Position numbers and translations under genes: made by a program. Shown here in pieces: positions 51,801-61,520 of a stretch of 64,000 nt of DNA (positions are counted from its first letter, which is position 1; each line of letters begins with the position of its first letter). The DNA lies in the NCBI RefSeq assembly GCF_019925205.1, contig NC_083560.1:149626526-149690525 (forward strand), written 5' to 3'. The notes below the pieces were generated by a model, which saw only the letters and a list, made by a program, of their open reading frames with translations, searched no databases and was not told where the DNA came from. This DNA is from Metopolophium dirhodum. Its lineage: Eukaryota > Arthropoda > Insecta > Hemiptera > Aphididae.

Positions 51801-52535
51801 TGTTTTAGTAGGTGGACCGAGGCTTACCCCTTAGGAACAGCAACCTCTAAAACAATAATCGAAACGTTAGAACGCGAGTTCTTTTCGCGTTTCGGTTACC
51901 CCCGCGTGTGTCTCAGTGATAACGGCCTACAGTTTGTGTCAAACGAAATGATGAACGCGCTAGAACGCTGGGGGGCACAGGGTTGGACGACCCCAATCTA
52001 CCACCCGAGGGCCAACCCAGTCGAACGCCGTAATCAAGATTTAAAAAAAGGGTTACGCGCACAACTAGTAACGGGCAAACATAAATCTTGGGACACGAAA
52101 CTACCCTCAATCCTATTTTCGATACGGAACAGGTGCAACGAACAGACATGCTACCCACCCGCGGTCCTTGTCCTCGGCAGAGAGTGCAAGAGACCCGGAG
52201 ATTGGGCGCTGTCTAAAGCGGCGCCGGTACACATCAAAAAAACACAGGAAGAGAGGGTAGAGCGGGAAAAACGTATTTTAGGCAAAAAGGTAGTGGTAAA
52301 ACCAAGCACGAACACCGGCACACCGGTGAAGTTCGGCAAGGGCGACGTAGTCTACTACAAAGCACACCACTTATCTAAGGCACACAAAGATTTTCACGCC
52401 GGTTTCGCACCAAAGTGGTGGGGACCGGTAAGACTGGCGAAACAGGTCGGGAAAGGAGTCTTCCAAACCGACCAACAACCACCGCGGAAAATACATGTGT
52501 CATGCTTAAAACGGGCACCGATAGGCCAACATTAA
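48801..52535 (+). CDS. Pol polyprotein: protease, reverse transcriptase, RNase H, integrase
   Basis: Replication and integration enzymes. Numbering starts at codon 48801, which is only the frame boundary; real Pol residues begin at residue 11, after the frameshift. A Thr/Gln/His-rich stretch (about 11-195) precedes the protease. Protease: LLDSQAQKSYV with D213, and LLGHDFL at 281-287; the usual D-S/T-G-A is D-S-Q-A here. Reverse transcriptase: about 385-570 with D463 and YLDD at 525-528. RNase H: about 665-790 with D674, E717, D742 and D785. Integrase: zinc-binding H913, H918, C948 and C951, then catalytic D980, D1040 and E1075 with 34 residues between the last two. A GPY/F-like module (KWWGPVRLAK, about 1205-1214) ends the protein with no chromodomain. 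The frame is unbroken. The third ORF follows after 39 nt in the same frame, but four in-frame TAA codons (one ending pol, three at about 52551-52559) separate them. Confidence 0.93.
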   Translation: MSKQTDHVGKRRGSRRGLVPLIDSSPPPHSSPPTLGSTHGKNKRNRKARSSVIQHTEQPTTNIFSVQSPLGTRSQTPNLHHPTIEHTHLTGDTCVQQQPAYGAATGVGTKATETRVFTHTGDGDTSTHTALIPALGQSAHVRQQASNEATDVDSMVMAVNTTDQTVSIAVQNQLSRSTNCNTTNNGTRTCQDKIPTPAVELEFPSGFVTALLDSQAQKSYVNPTVARKYGKTPTHGPTNTVRMADGRTATTSGTSTFEARIGTLDIKFEATILDNLYCDALLGHDFLVNNEVSWDYAACTIHMGKQIRTSTCWKGKSQPPATRPDLSQLEFGNDPETRAKLTKILNKYAVVFSEKVGRTKLIEHEILLKDPSPIALKPYPYPQQKQTAIDDMVRDMELQGLVEPSTSPWAAPVVMAKKKDGTFRLCVDYRRLNDVTESDAYPMPDLNKMIRQMRGAKIFSIFDLKSGYWQVPLHENARKYTAFRTRRGLYQFRVLPFGLKNSPMTFVRLMNEVMRGYQDDFVQVYLDDIVVFSRDEYEHQAHLDKVLERLKRFGLTCNTKKCKIGLREISFLGHIVDSEGIQKQPEKLVCIDNFPVPKKVRDVRKFLGVCNWYNQFVDNYADTIAPLTNLLKQGVRWKWTEVEQRAFETIKNALVTSPKLSPPDYSKPFCLQTDASEIGAGAVLFQRGDRPEERRIVSYASKKFSETQTRYAAVERECLAIIWATDKFRPYLETRRFELLTDNSALTWLHRAKDKNSKLTRWSLQLANLDFSTVHVPGIQNEAPDLLSRDPAPGTPVDEDRLEEKLVGAPTAPTTSVDLESDRIFSMFDNHVSDDTPLTATTLEKWQSEDTTIREVVAGHRWVGPARNTRSTKSGTNTYVFSEGLLRVNVGTHTPVVIPKTKAQHAIWRCHDHVLSNHPGWKETYRAVRQRYYWKGQKNDVRLYVGACHVCACTKPLNSRPNDPMQPRTPREPWEVISVDLMGPYPRSGKGKSYILVATDCFSRWTEAYPLGTATSKTIIETLEREFFSRFGYPRVCLSDNGLQFVSNEMMNALERWGAQGWTTPIYHPRANPVERRNQDLKKGLRAQLVTGKHKSWDTKLPSILFSIRNRCNEQTCYPPAVLVLGRECKRPGDWALSKAAPVHIKKTQEERVEREKRILGKKVVVKPSTNTGTPVKFGKGDVVYYKAHHLSKAHKDFHAGFAPKWWGPVRLAKQVGKGVFQTDQQPPRKIHVSCLKRAPIGQH
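48825..48871 (+). promoter_or_regulatory. -1 ribosomal frameshift signal (gag-pol)
   Basis: The heptamer GGGAAAC at 48825-48831 is read TC[G GGA AAC] in the gag frame, the exact phase needed for simultaneous slippage to GGG AAA. After a 7-nt spacer, GAGTCGA (48839-48845) pairs with TCGACTC (48865-48871), and GAGG (48847-48850) pairs with CCTC (48860-48863) across one C-A mismatch. The gag stop TAG (48853-48855) falls in the loop. GGGGGA (48835-48840) and TCCCCC (48856-48861) offer a competing pairing. The pol frame is -1 relative to gag and is closed by TAA at 48798-48800, so the shift must happen in this overlap. The same heptamer is a known shift site in several retroviruses. A shifted product would have about 1730 residues. 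Confidence 0.88.
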
Positions 52536-52567
52536 ATAAACAATTGTCTGTAATAATAATCATTTAC

Positions 52568-52569
52568 AG
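52568..52569 (+). promoter_or_regulatory. Candidate splice acceptor before the third ORF
   Basis: ATCATTTACAG|ACAAC ends 5 nt before the ATG at 52575. The pyrimidine tract is weak but the AG is well placed. Joined to the leader donor it would give a short 5' UTR directly followed by the third ORF, as in the spliced env mRNA of gypsy-like elements. No transcript evidence is available. Confidence 0.4.
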
Positions 52570-52574
52570 ACAAC

Positions 52575-53303
52575 ATGACCGGCCAACAGCAGGAGAAGTG
52601 GCAGCAGGTGGCCGAGTTAATCCAACGGCTGGGGCTGGTATCCGGTGGCCAGGATGAGCCGCGAACAGCCGCCCAGGTCGCGAGGATGACTACCCGCCAA
52701 CTCCTGCAGGATCCAGTGCGGGCGGCCATCTACAACCGGGGCTGGGCGGACCGTACGATGGACATCCAGCGGAGGTTGCGGCCACACCGACCACCATCAA
52801 CATCAACACCCGGCAGCCGCACACCGTCCCTGACAAGGCCACCACCCCCAGCAACGACACCTGCCCCCGTAACACCTGCGGAGCCGGCACCGGTACCCAG
52901 GCAAACGGGGGTACTCCCCGGCCCAACGGGAAAGGTGAGGACGGAGGCGCAGCAGGCACGGAACCGCCGGAAATTCCAGCAGCTAAAGGAAAAGAGGAAA
53001 GCCAGGGAAAGCGAGGCAAGCCAACAACGTCGGCTTGCCAAGCAACCCGCGCCAACCTCAGACCCGGAAGCAGCCGGCACGCCTCCGGCCAACCCAACAC
53101 CGATGGAGGTGGACAAACCGGCATCCAAGGACGGCAAGTCCGAGGAGCCGGGACAGCCCACCAGCCAGGAGTCACCAGACCAATCAGAGGCCACGGTGGA
53201 CATAACCGAGGCAGATTGGCTGGTGGCGTTCGAGGGGATGCCGGAGTTAGACGACACTCACTCGTTCTACACTCCGGTAGGGTCCCCAAAACACCCCCAG
53301 TAA
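52575..53303 (+). CDS. Third ORF in the env position, unknown function (242 residues)
   Basis: I do not recognise this protein. Residues 1-20 and about 32-68 look helical (EKWQQVAELIQRLG; then VARMTTRQLLQDPVR). Residues 71-118 are rich in Pro, Thr and Ser. Residues about 119-155 form a very basic, probably helical stretch (ARNRRKFQQLKEKRKAR). Residues 156-205 are again Pro/Ser-rich. The C-terminus is acidic (VDITEADWLVAFEGMPELDD). There is no signal peptide, no membrane segment and no Cys-rich ectodomain, so it is not a typical envelope. The coding sequence is visibly richer in G+C than pol, which could mean a separate origin such as a captured host gene. ATG at 52575 follows the pol stop by 39 nt and the candidate acceptor by 5 nt. 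An intact frame in an element with identical LTRs suggests it is used. A role in nucleic-acid binding or transcription is only a guess from charge. Confidence 0.75.
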   Translation: MTGQQQEKWQQVAELIQRLGLVSGGQDEPRTAAQVARMTTRQLLQDPVRAAIYNRGWADRTMDIQRRLRPHRPPSTSTPGSRTPSLTRPPPPATTPAPVTPAEPAPVPRQTGVLPGPTGKVRTEAQQARNRRKFQQLKEKRKARESEASQQRRLAKQPAPTSDPEAAGTPPANPTPMEVDKPASKDGKSEEPGQPTSQESPDQSEATVDITEADWLVAFEGMPELDDTHSFYTPVGSPKHPQ

Positions 53304-53427
53304 CACACACGGGCGCGGGCAAGTCTACCTCAAGCGAAAGCCAGAGGTAGTACAAGCCACCCCCTCCCCTAATAGCACACAGACACCGGTACAAGTGTAC
53401 CCCGTGTGACGGTTTGGCGGGGGAGTA
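53304..53427 (+). other. Region between the third ORF and the 3' LTR, with two hairpins
   Basis: CTACCTC at 53325-53331 pairs with GAGGTAG at 53344-53350 (12-nt loop), and GGTACA at 53388-53393 pairs with TGTACC at 53396-53401. These inverted repeats precede the polypurine tract. Their role is unknown; RNA processing, export or priming are possible. No gene is seen. Confidence 0.5.
53416..53425 (+). other. Polypurine tract
   Basis: GGCGGGGGAG followed by TA and then the 3' LTR start TGACACGG. This is the expected place for the plus-strand DNA primer resistant to RNase H. Confidence 0.8.
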
Positions 53428-53872
53428 TGACACGGTACGCAGCGGCCACCAGTACAAAGTACAGGTACCGCAGCGACCAGTCTACATTTTTCGTCAACCG
53501 CCACTACGGGCTACAGCGCGACAACGCCAACTCCCCCACCACGCCACAAAGGCACAAGGTGGGACGGGAAGGCGAGTCGCGTAGAACGAGTACCGGCCGT
53601 CGTAGACCTACAACTAGCATCATAACCCACGTCGTGAGTACACACGTTACAACACCATTGCGATCCGATCGATACGCTGAATTGTGGAACCCGCCGTCCG
53701 TTGTTCTCTATTGTATTTATTTTTCTTGTACTGTAAAATAAATACGACCTCGTACCGTCATCCGAGTTTTGTGTTGCTCATTTAAAACATCCGAGTGCGA
53801 ACGCCACCCGCTCCACTCCATCAACGACCGGCTCTCCGCGGACCACCTACCACCACCGTCGTAGCCGCGTCA
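53428..53872 (+). repeat. 3' long terminal repeat (445 bp)
   Basis: Same length as the 5' LTR and, by eye, the same sequence. It provides the polyadenylation signal AATAAA at 53737-53742, with a GT-rich stretch GTTTTGTGTTG at about 53766-53776 as a likely downstream element. The transcript should therefore end in this interval. Confidence 0.93.
53737..53742 (+). terminator. Polyadenylation signal AATAAA of the retrotransposon
   Basis: AATAAA within the 3' LTR, followed about 25 nt later by a GT-rich tract, fits cleavage near 53755-53765. The equivalent copy in the 5' LTR is at 46632-46637. Confidence 0.6.
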
Positions 53873-53876
53873 GTAC
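53873..53876. repeat. Target-site duplication GTAC, right copy
   Basis: GTAC follows the terminal CA of the 3' LTR and is continuous with ATCTTTTCAAATT, the normal start of a satellite monomer. It matches the left copy at 46319-46322. Confidence 0.9.
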
Positions 53877-55455
53877 ATCTTTTCAAATTAATAAAAAACA
53901 TAATTTGTTGATGAATACAATTTTAGTCAATTGAAAATACACTTATCAACTACAAAGAAACTAGGTTTTCAGAAATCTAGAGTTTCAAACCCAATAATTA
54001 CGCTTATATGAAAATTTTTTTGCGTTAGGGTACATCTTTTCAAATTAATAAAAAACATAATTTGTTGATGAATAAAACTTTAGTCAATTGTAAATACATT
54101 GGTCACCTATAAATAGATTAGTAGAAGGAATAACTAGAATTTAGAACACAATAATTACGTTTATATTAACATTGTTCATTGATAGGGTAAATCTTTTCAA
54201 ATTAATAAAAAACATAATTTGTTGATGAATTAAATTTTAGTCAATTGCAAATACACTTATCCACTATAAATAAACTAGGTTTTCAGAAAACTAGAGTTTA
54301 AAACACAATAATTACGCTTATATGAACATTTTTTAGCGTTGGGGTACATCTTTTCAAATTAATAAAAAACATAATTCGTTGATGAATAAAACTTTAGTCA
54401 ATTGTAAAGACATTAGTCAGCTATAGGTAGATGAGTAGAAGGCAAAACTATAATTTAGAACTCAATTATTACGTTTATAATGACATTGTTCATTGATAGG
54501 GTAAATCTTTTCAAATTAATAAAAAACAAAATTTGTAGATGAATTAAATTTTAGTCAATTGCAAATACACTTATCCACTGTAAATAAACTAGGTTTTCAG
54601 AAAACTATAGTTTAAACCCAATAATTACCTTTATATGAAAATTTCTTAGCGTTGGGGTACATCTTTTCAAATTAATAAAAAACATAATTTGTTGATGAAT
54701 ACAATTTTAGTCAATTGCAAATACACTTATCAACTATAATGAAACTAGGTTTTCAGAAAACTAGAGTATAAAACCAAATAATTACGCTTATATGAACATT
54801 TTTTAGCGTTGGGGTAAAACTAGAATTTAGAACTCAATTATTACCTTTATATTAACATTGTTCATTGATAGGGTACATCTTTTCAAATTAATAAAAAACA
54901 TAATTTGTTGATGAATAAGACTTTAGTCAATTGCTAATACATTAGTCACCTATAGATATATTAGTAGAAGGAATAACTAGAATTTAGAACTCAATAATTA
55001 CGTTTATATCAATATTGTTCATTGATAGGGTACATCTTTTCAAATTAATAAAAAACATAATTTGTTGATGAATAAAATTTTAGTCAATTGCAAATACACT
55101 TATCCACTATAAATAAACTAGGTTTTCAGAAAACTAGAGTTTAAAACCCAATAATTACGCTTATGTGAAAATTTCTTAGCGTTGGGGTACATCTTTTCAA
55201 ATTAATAAAAAACATAATTTGTTGATGAATACAATTTTAGTCAATTGCGAATACACTTATCCACTATAAATAAACTAGGTTTTCAGAAAACTAGAGTTTA
55301 AAACCCAATAGTTACGCTTTTTTGAAAATTTCTTAGCGTTGGGGTAAAACTAGAATTTAGAACTCAATTATGACCTTTATATAAACATTGTTCATTTATA
55401 GGGTACATCTTTTAAAATTAATAAAAACATAATTTGTTGATGAATAAAATTTTAG
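53873..55455. repeat. Satellite array, block 8
   Basis: A/B satellite with no gene, starting exactly at a monomer boundary because the retrotransposon inserted in GTAC. The first A monomer is the AACTACAAAGAAAC / AGAAATCTAGAGTTTC variant, followed by the CATTGGTCACC B variant. That is the same neighbour order as near 45820-46060 just before the insertion. The left flank of copy 7 shares CAATTATGACC with copies 6 and 8. Confidence 0.93.
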
Positions 55456-56095
55456 AGAAATAACTGTATATGCCCGATTAACCAGTTATTATGCACTCTA
55501 CGATTTTATGCCACTGGATGCTTTCAAACCACTGCAGGAGATCTGTGTGGCTTTAGTTCTTCAACAGTAAATCGGATAGTGCATAAAGTTAGTTGTACTA
55601 TTGCGTCCTTGCGTAGTCAATATATTAAATTTCCTGGAACACCAGAGGAAATAAGACGGAACCAGTTAAATTTTTACAGAAGAGCCAAGTTCCCAAGAGT
55701 CATCGGTGCTATTGACTGTACCCATGTGAAGTTGTGGCAATCACCAGGTATTTACAAAAATAATTAATACTCAAACCTGTTTTTCTTATTACTAGGTACA
55801 AGTTATTACACCCGTAGACACAATTTTCTAACAATATAAATGTAATTAATTTATTTTTATTTTTACAATTATAGTTACATTTTACATTAGTGGTCTTTCT
55901 TTCTGAATTGCAGGTGGAGAATCCGCTGAGCGTTTCCGGAACCGCAAAGGATATTTTTCGTTAAACGTTCAAGCATATCGCAATGCTAATTTGGAAATAA
56001 TTGATGTTGTTGCAAATGCAAATGAAATTTCAACAATAATCAGACATTTTCATAATTTATTTGTTTATTTATTATAATTTATAATTTATTATAAT
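55456..56095 (+). pseudogene. HARBI1-like transposase gene fragment, copy 7
   Basis: Open frame 55456-55747, intron 55748-55913, second part 55914-56077. It is the cleanest representative of the ATGCFQ subfamily; I saw no private change in the coding part. The satellite to its left (ATATATTAGTAG, ATATCAATATTG, CGCTTATGTG, GTTACGCTTTTTTGA) is the same series as before copy 8, so copies 7 and 8 were duplicated as one unit of about 6.1 kb or arose by exchange within it. Confidence 0.85.
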
Positions 56096-59000
56096 ATATT
56101 AACATTGTTCATTGATAGGGTACATCTTTTCAAATTAATAAAAAACATAATTTGTTGACGAATAAAATTTTAGTCAATTGCAAATACACTTATCCACTAT
56201 AAATAAACTAGGTTTTCAGAAAACTAGGGTTTAAAACCCAATAATTACGCTTATATAAAAATTTCTTAGCGTTGGGGTAAATCTTTTCAAATTAATAAAA
56301 AAAATAATTTGTTGATGAATTAAATTTTAGTCAATTGCAAATACACTTATCCACTATAAACAAACTAGGTTTTCAGATAACTAGAGTTTAAAACACAATA
56401 ATTACGCTTATATGAACATTTTTTAGCGTTGGGGTACATCTTTTCAAATTAATAAAAAACATAATTTGTTGATGAATAAAACTTTAGTCAATTGTAAATA
56501 CATTAGTCAGCTATAGGTAGATGAGTAGAAGGCAAAACTATAATTTAGAACTCAATTATTACGTTTATAATGACATTGTTCATTGATAGGGTAAATCTTT
56601 TCAAATTAATAAAAAACAAAATTTGTAGATGAATTAAATTTTAGTCAATTGCAAATACACTTATCCACTGTAAATAAACTAGGTTTTCAGAAAACTATAG
56701 TTTAAACCCAATAATTACCCTTATATGAAAATTTCTTAGCGTTGGGGTACATCTTTTCAAATTAATAAAAAACATAATTTGTTGATGAATACAATTTTAG
56801 TCAATTGCAAATACACTTATCAACTATAATGAAACTAGGTTTTCAGAAAACTAGAGTATAAAACCAAATAATTACGCTTATATGAACATTTTTTAGCGTT
56901 GGGGTAAAACTAGAATTTAGAACTCAATTATTACCTTTATATTAACATTGTTCATTGATAGGGTACATCTTTTCAAATTAATAAAAAACATAATTTGTTG
57001 ATGAATAAAATTTTAGTCAATTGCAAATACACTTATCAACTATAATGAAACTAGGTTTTCAGAAAACTAGAGTTTAAAACCCAATAATTACGCTTATATG
57101 AAAATTTCTTAGCGTTGGGGTACATCTTTTCAAATTAATAAAAAACATAATTTGTTGATGAATAAGACTTTAGTCAATTGCTAATACATTAGTCACCTAT
57201 AGATAGATTAGTAGAAGGAATAACTAGAATTTAGAACTCAATAATTACGTTTATATTAACATTGTTCATTGATAGGGTACATCTTTTCAAAATAATAAAA
57301 ACATAATTTGTTGATGAATACAATTTTAGTCAATTGAAAATACACTTATCAACTACAAAGAAACTAGGTTTTCAGAAATCTAGAGTTTCAAACCCAATAA
57401 TTACGCTTATATGAAAATTTTTTTGCGTTAGGGTACATCTTTTCAAATTAATAAAAAACATAATTTGTTGATGAATAAAACTTAAGTCAATTGTAAATAC
57501 ATTGGTCACCTATAAATAGATTAGTAGAAGGAATAACTAGAATTTAGAACACAATAATTACGTTTATATTAACATTGTTCATTGATAGGGTAAATCTTTT
57601 CAAATTAATAAAAAACATAATTTGTTGATGAATTAAATTTTAGTCAATTGCAAATACACTTATCCACTATAAATAAACTAGGTTTTCAGAAAACAAGAGT
57701 TTAAAACACAATAATTACGCTTATATGAACATTTTTTAGCGTTGGGGTACATCTTTTCAAATTAATAAAAAACATAATTTGTTGATGAATAAAACTTTAG
57801 TCAATTGTAAATACATTAGTCAGCTATAGGTAGATGAGTAGAAGGCAAAACTATAATTTAGAACTCAATTATTACGTTTATAATGACATTGTTCATTGAT
57901 AGGGTAAATCTTTTCAAATTAATAAAAATTAAAATTTGTAGATGAATTAAATTTTAGTCAATTGCAAATACACTTATCCACTGTAAATAAACTAGGTTTT
58001 CAGAAAACTATAGTTTAAACCCAATAATTACCTTTATATGAAAATTTCTTAGCGTTGGGGTACATCTTTTCAAATTAATAAATAACATAATTTGTTGTTG
58101 AATAAGACTTAAGTCAATTGCTAATACATTAGTCACCTATAGAAGGATTAGTAGAAGAAAAAACTAGAATTTAGTACTCAATTATCACCTTTATATTAAC
58201 ATTGTTCATTGGTAGGGTACATCTTTTCAAATTAATAAAAACATAATTTGTTGATGAATTAAACTTTAGTCAATTGTAAATACATTAGTCAGCTATAGGT
58301 AGATCAGTAGAAGGCAAAACTATAATTTAGAACTCAATTATTACGTTTATAATGACATTGTTCATTGATAGGGTAAATCTTTTCAAATTAATAAAAAACA
58401 AAATTTGTAGATGAATTAAATTTTAGTCAATTGCAAATACACTTATCAACTATAATGAAACTAGGTTTACAGAAAACTAGAGTATAAAACCAAATAATTA
58501 CGCTTATATGAACATTTTTTAGCGTTGGGGTACATCTTTTCAAATTAATAAAAAACATAATTTTTTGATGAATAAGACTTAAGTCAATAGCTAATACATT
58601 AGTCACCTATAGATAGATTAGTAGAAGAAATAACTAGAATTTAGAACTCAATAATTACGTTTATATTAACATTGTTCATTGATAGGGTGCATCTTTTCAA
58701 ATTAATAAATAACATAATTTGTTGTTGAATAAGACTTAAGTCAATTGCAAATACATTAGTCACCTATAGATGGATTAGTAGAAGAAAAAACTAGAATTTA
58801 GAACTCAATTATTACCTTTATATTAACATTGTTCATTGATAGGGTACATCTTTTTAAATTAATAAAAACATAATTTGTTGATGAATAAAATTTTAGTCAA
58901 TTGCAAATACACTTATCCACTATAAATAAACTAGGTATTCAGGAAACTAGAGTTTAAAACCCAATAATTACGCTTATATGAAAATTTCTTAGCGTTGGGG

Positions 59001-61520
59001 AACATCTTTTCAAATTAATAAAAAACATAATTTGTTGATGAATAAGACTTTAGTCAATTGCTAATACATTAGTCACCTATAGATAGATTAGTAGAAGGAA
59101 TAACTAGAATTTACAACTCAATAATTACGTTTATATTAACATTGTTCATTGGTAGGGTACATCTTTTCAAATTAATAAAAACATAATTTGTTGATGAATT
59201 AAACTTTAGTCAATTGTAAATACATTAGTCAGCTATAGGTAGATGAGTAGAAGGCAAAACTATAATTTAGAACTCAATTATTACGTTTATAATGACATTG
59301 TTCATTGATAGGGTAAATCTTTTCAAATTAATAAAAAACAAAATTTGTAGATGAATTAAATTTTAGTCAATTGCAAATACACTTATCAACTATAATGAAA
59401 CTAGGTTTACAGAAAACTAGAGTATAAAACCAAATAATTACGCTTATATGAACATTTTTTAGCGTTGGGGTACATCTTTTCAAATTAATAAAAAACATAA
59501 TTTGTTGATGAATAAAACTTTAGTCAATTGTAAATACATTAGTCAGCTATAGGTAGATGAGTAGAAGGCAAAACTATAATTTAGAACTCAATTATTACGT
59601 TTATAATGACATTGTTCATTGATAGGGTAAATCTTTTCAAATTAATAAAAATTAAAATTTGTAGATGAATTAAATTTTAGTCAATTGCAAATACACTTAT
59701 CCACTGTAAATAAACTAGGTTTTCAGAAAACTATAGTTTAAACCCAATAATTACCTTTATATGAAAATTTCTTAGCGTTGGGGTACATCTTTTCAAATTA
59801 ATAAATAACATAATTTGTTGTTGAATAAGACTTAAGTCAATTGCTAATACATTAGTCACCTATAGAAGGATTAGTAGAAGAAAAAACTAGAATTTAGTAC
59901 TCAATTATCACCTTTATATTAACATTGTTCATTGGTAGGGTACATCTTTTCAAATTAATAAAAACATAATTTGTTGATGAATTAAACTTTAGTCAATTGT
60001 AAATACATTAGTCAGCTATAGGTAGATGAGTAGAAGGCAAAACTATAATTTAGAACTCAATTATTACGTTTATAATGACATTGTTCATTGATAGGGTAAA
60101 TCTTTTCAAATTAATAAAAAACAAAATTTGTAGATGAATAAGACTTAAGTCAATTGCAAATACATTAGTCACCTATAGATGGATTAGTAGAAGAAAAAAC
60201 TAGAATTTAGAACTCAATTATTACCTTTATATTAACATTGTTCATTGATAGGGTACATCTTTTTAAATTAATAAAAACATAATTTGTTGATGAATAAAAT
60301 TTTAGTCAATTGCAAATACACTTATCCACTATAAATAAACTAGGTATTCAGGAAACTAGAGTTTAAAACCCAATAATTACGCTTATATGAAAATTTCTTA
60401 GCGTTGGGGAACATCTTTTCAAATTAATAAAAAACATAATTTGTTGATGAATAAGACTTTAGTCAATTGCTAATACATTAGTCACCTATAGATAGATTAG
60501 TAGAAGGAATAACTAGAATTTACAACTCAATAATTACGTTTATAATGACATTGTTCATTGATAGGGTAAATCTTTTCAAATTAATAAAAAACAAAATTTG
60601 TAGATGAATTAAATTTTAGTCAATTGCAAATACACTTATCCACTGTAAATAAACTAGGTTTTCAGAAAACTATAGTTTAAACCCAATAATTACCTTTATA
60701 TGAAAATTTCTTAGCGTTGGGGTACATCTTTTCAAATTAATAAAAAACATAATTTGTTGATGAATACAATTTTAGTCAATTGCAAATACACTTATCAACT
60801 ATAATGAAACTAGGTTTTCAGAAAACTAGAGTATAAAACCAAATAATTACGCTTATATGAACATTTTTTAGCGTTGGGGTAAAACTAGAATTTAGAACTC
60901 AATTATTACCTTTATATTAACATTGTTCATTGATAGGGTACATCTTTTCAAATTAATAAAAAACATAATTTGTTGATGAATAAGACTTTAGTCAATTGCT
61001 AATACATTAGTCACCTATAGATATATTAGTAGAAGGAATAACTAGAATTTAGAACTCAATAATTACGTTTATATCAATATTGTTCAATGATAGGGTACAT
61101 CTTTTCAAATTAATAAAAAACATAATTTGTTGATGAATAAAATTTTAGTCAATTGCAAATACACTTATCCACTATAAATAAACTAGGTTTTCAGAAAACT
61201 AGAGTTTAAAACCCAATAATTACGCTTATGTGAAAATTTCTTAGCGTTGGGGTACATCTTTTCAAATTAATAAAACACATAATTTGTTGATGAATACAAT
61301 TTTAGTCAATTGCGAATACACTTATCCACTATAAATAAACTAGGTTTTCAGAAAACTAGAGTTTAAAACCCAATAGTTACGCTTTTTTGAAAATTTCTTA
61401 GCGTTGGGGTAAAACTAGAATTTAGAACTCAATTATGACCTTTATATAAACATTGTTCATTTATAGGGTACATCTTTTAAAATTAATAAAAACATAATTT
61501 GTTGATGAATAAAATTTTAG
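56096..61520. repeat. Satellite array, block 9
   Basis: A/B satellite with no gene. Rare variants such as AAAAATTAAAATTTGTAG (about 57925 and 59647) and AATTATCACC (about 58181 and 59904) repeat at about 1723 bp, eleven monomers. The stretch before copy 8 repeats the stretch before copy 7. Confidence 0.93.

Larger units (their letters stand above)
46323..53872 (+). mobile_element. Ty3/Gypsy-type LTR retrotransposon, complete (7550 bp)
   Basis: The order is 5' LTR, primer-binding site, leader, gag, pol (PR-RT-RH-IN), a third ORF, polypurine tract and 3' LTR. RNase H before integrase is the Ty3/Gypsy order; Copia elements have integrase first. The ends are TGACACGG and CCGCGTCA, an imperfect 8-bp terminal inverted repeat starting TG and ending CA. 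The element is much richer in G+C and CpG than the satellite around it. Both LTRs look identical and none of the three long ORFs is interrupted, so the insertion is recent and may be competent. The ANPVER-type integrase end, GPY/F module and lack of a chromodomain point to an animal Gypsy lineage. I cannot name the clade without a tree. Confidence 0.93.

Noticed and set aside
52415..52657. Plus-strand 80-codon frame bridging the pol end and the ORF3 start
   Set aside because: It overlaps both real frames and has no motif; it looks like a shadow.
52575..53303. ORF3 as an envelope protein
   Set aside because: The position fits, but there is no signal peptide, hydrophobic fusion or membrane segment, or Cys pattern.
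47262..53457. Many minus-strand and alternative-frame ORFs of 60-255 codons inside the retrotransposon
   Set aside because: They overlap gag, pol or ORF3, show no domain, and are expected in GC-richer coding DNA with few stops. The 255- and 175-codon antisense frames over ORF3 reflect its GC-rich codons.
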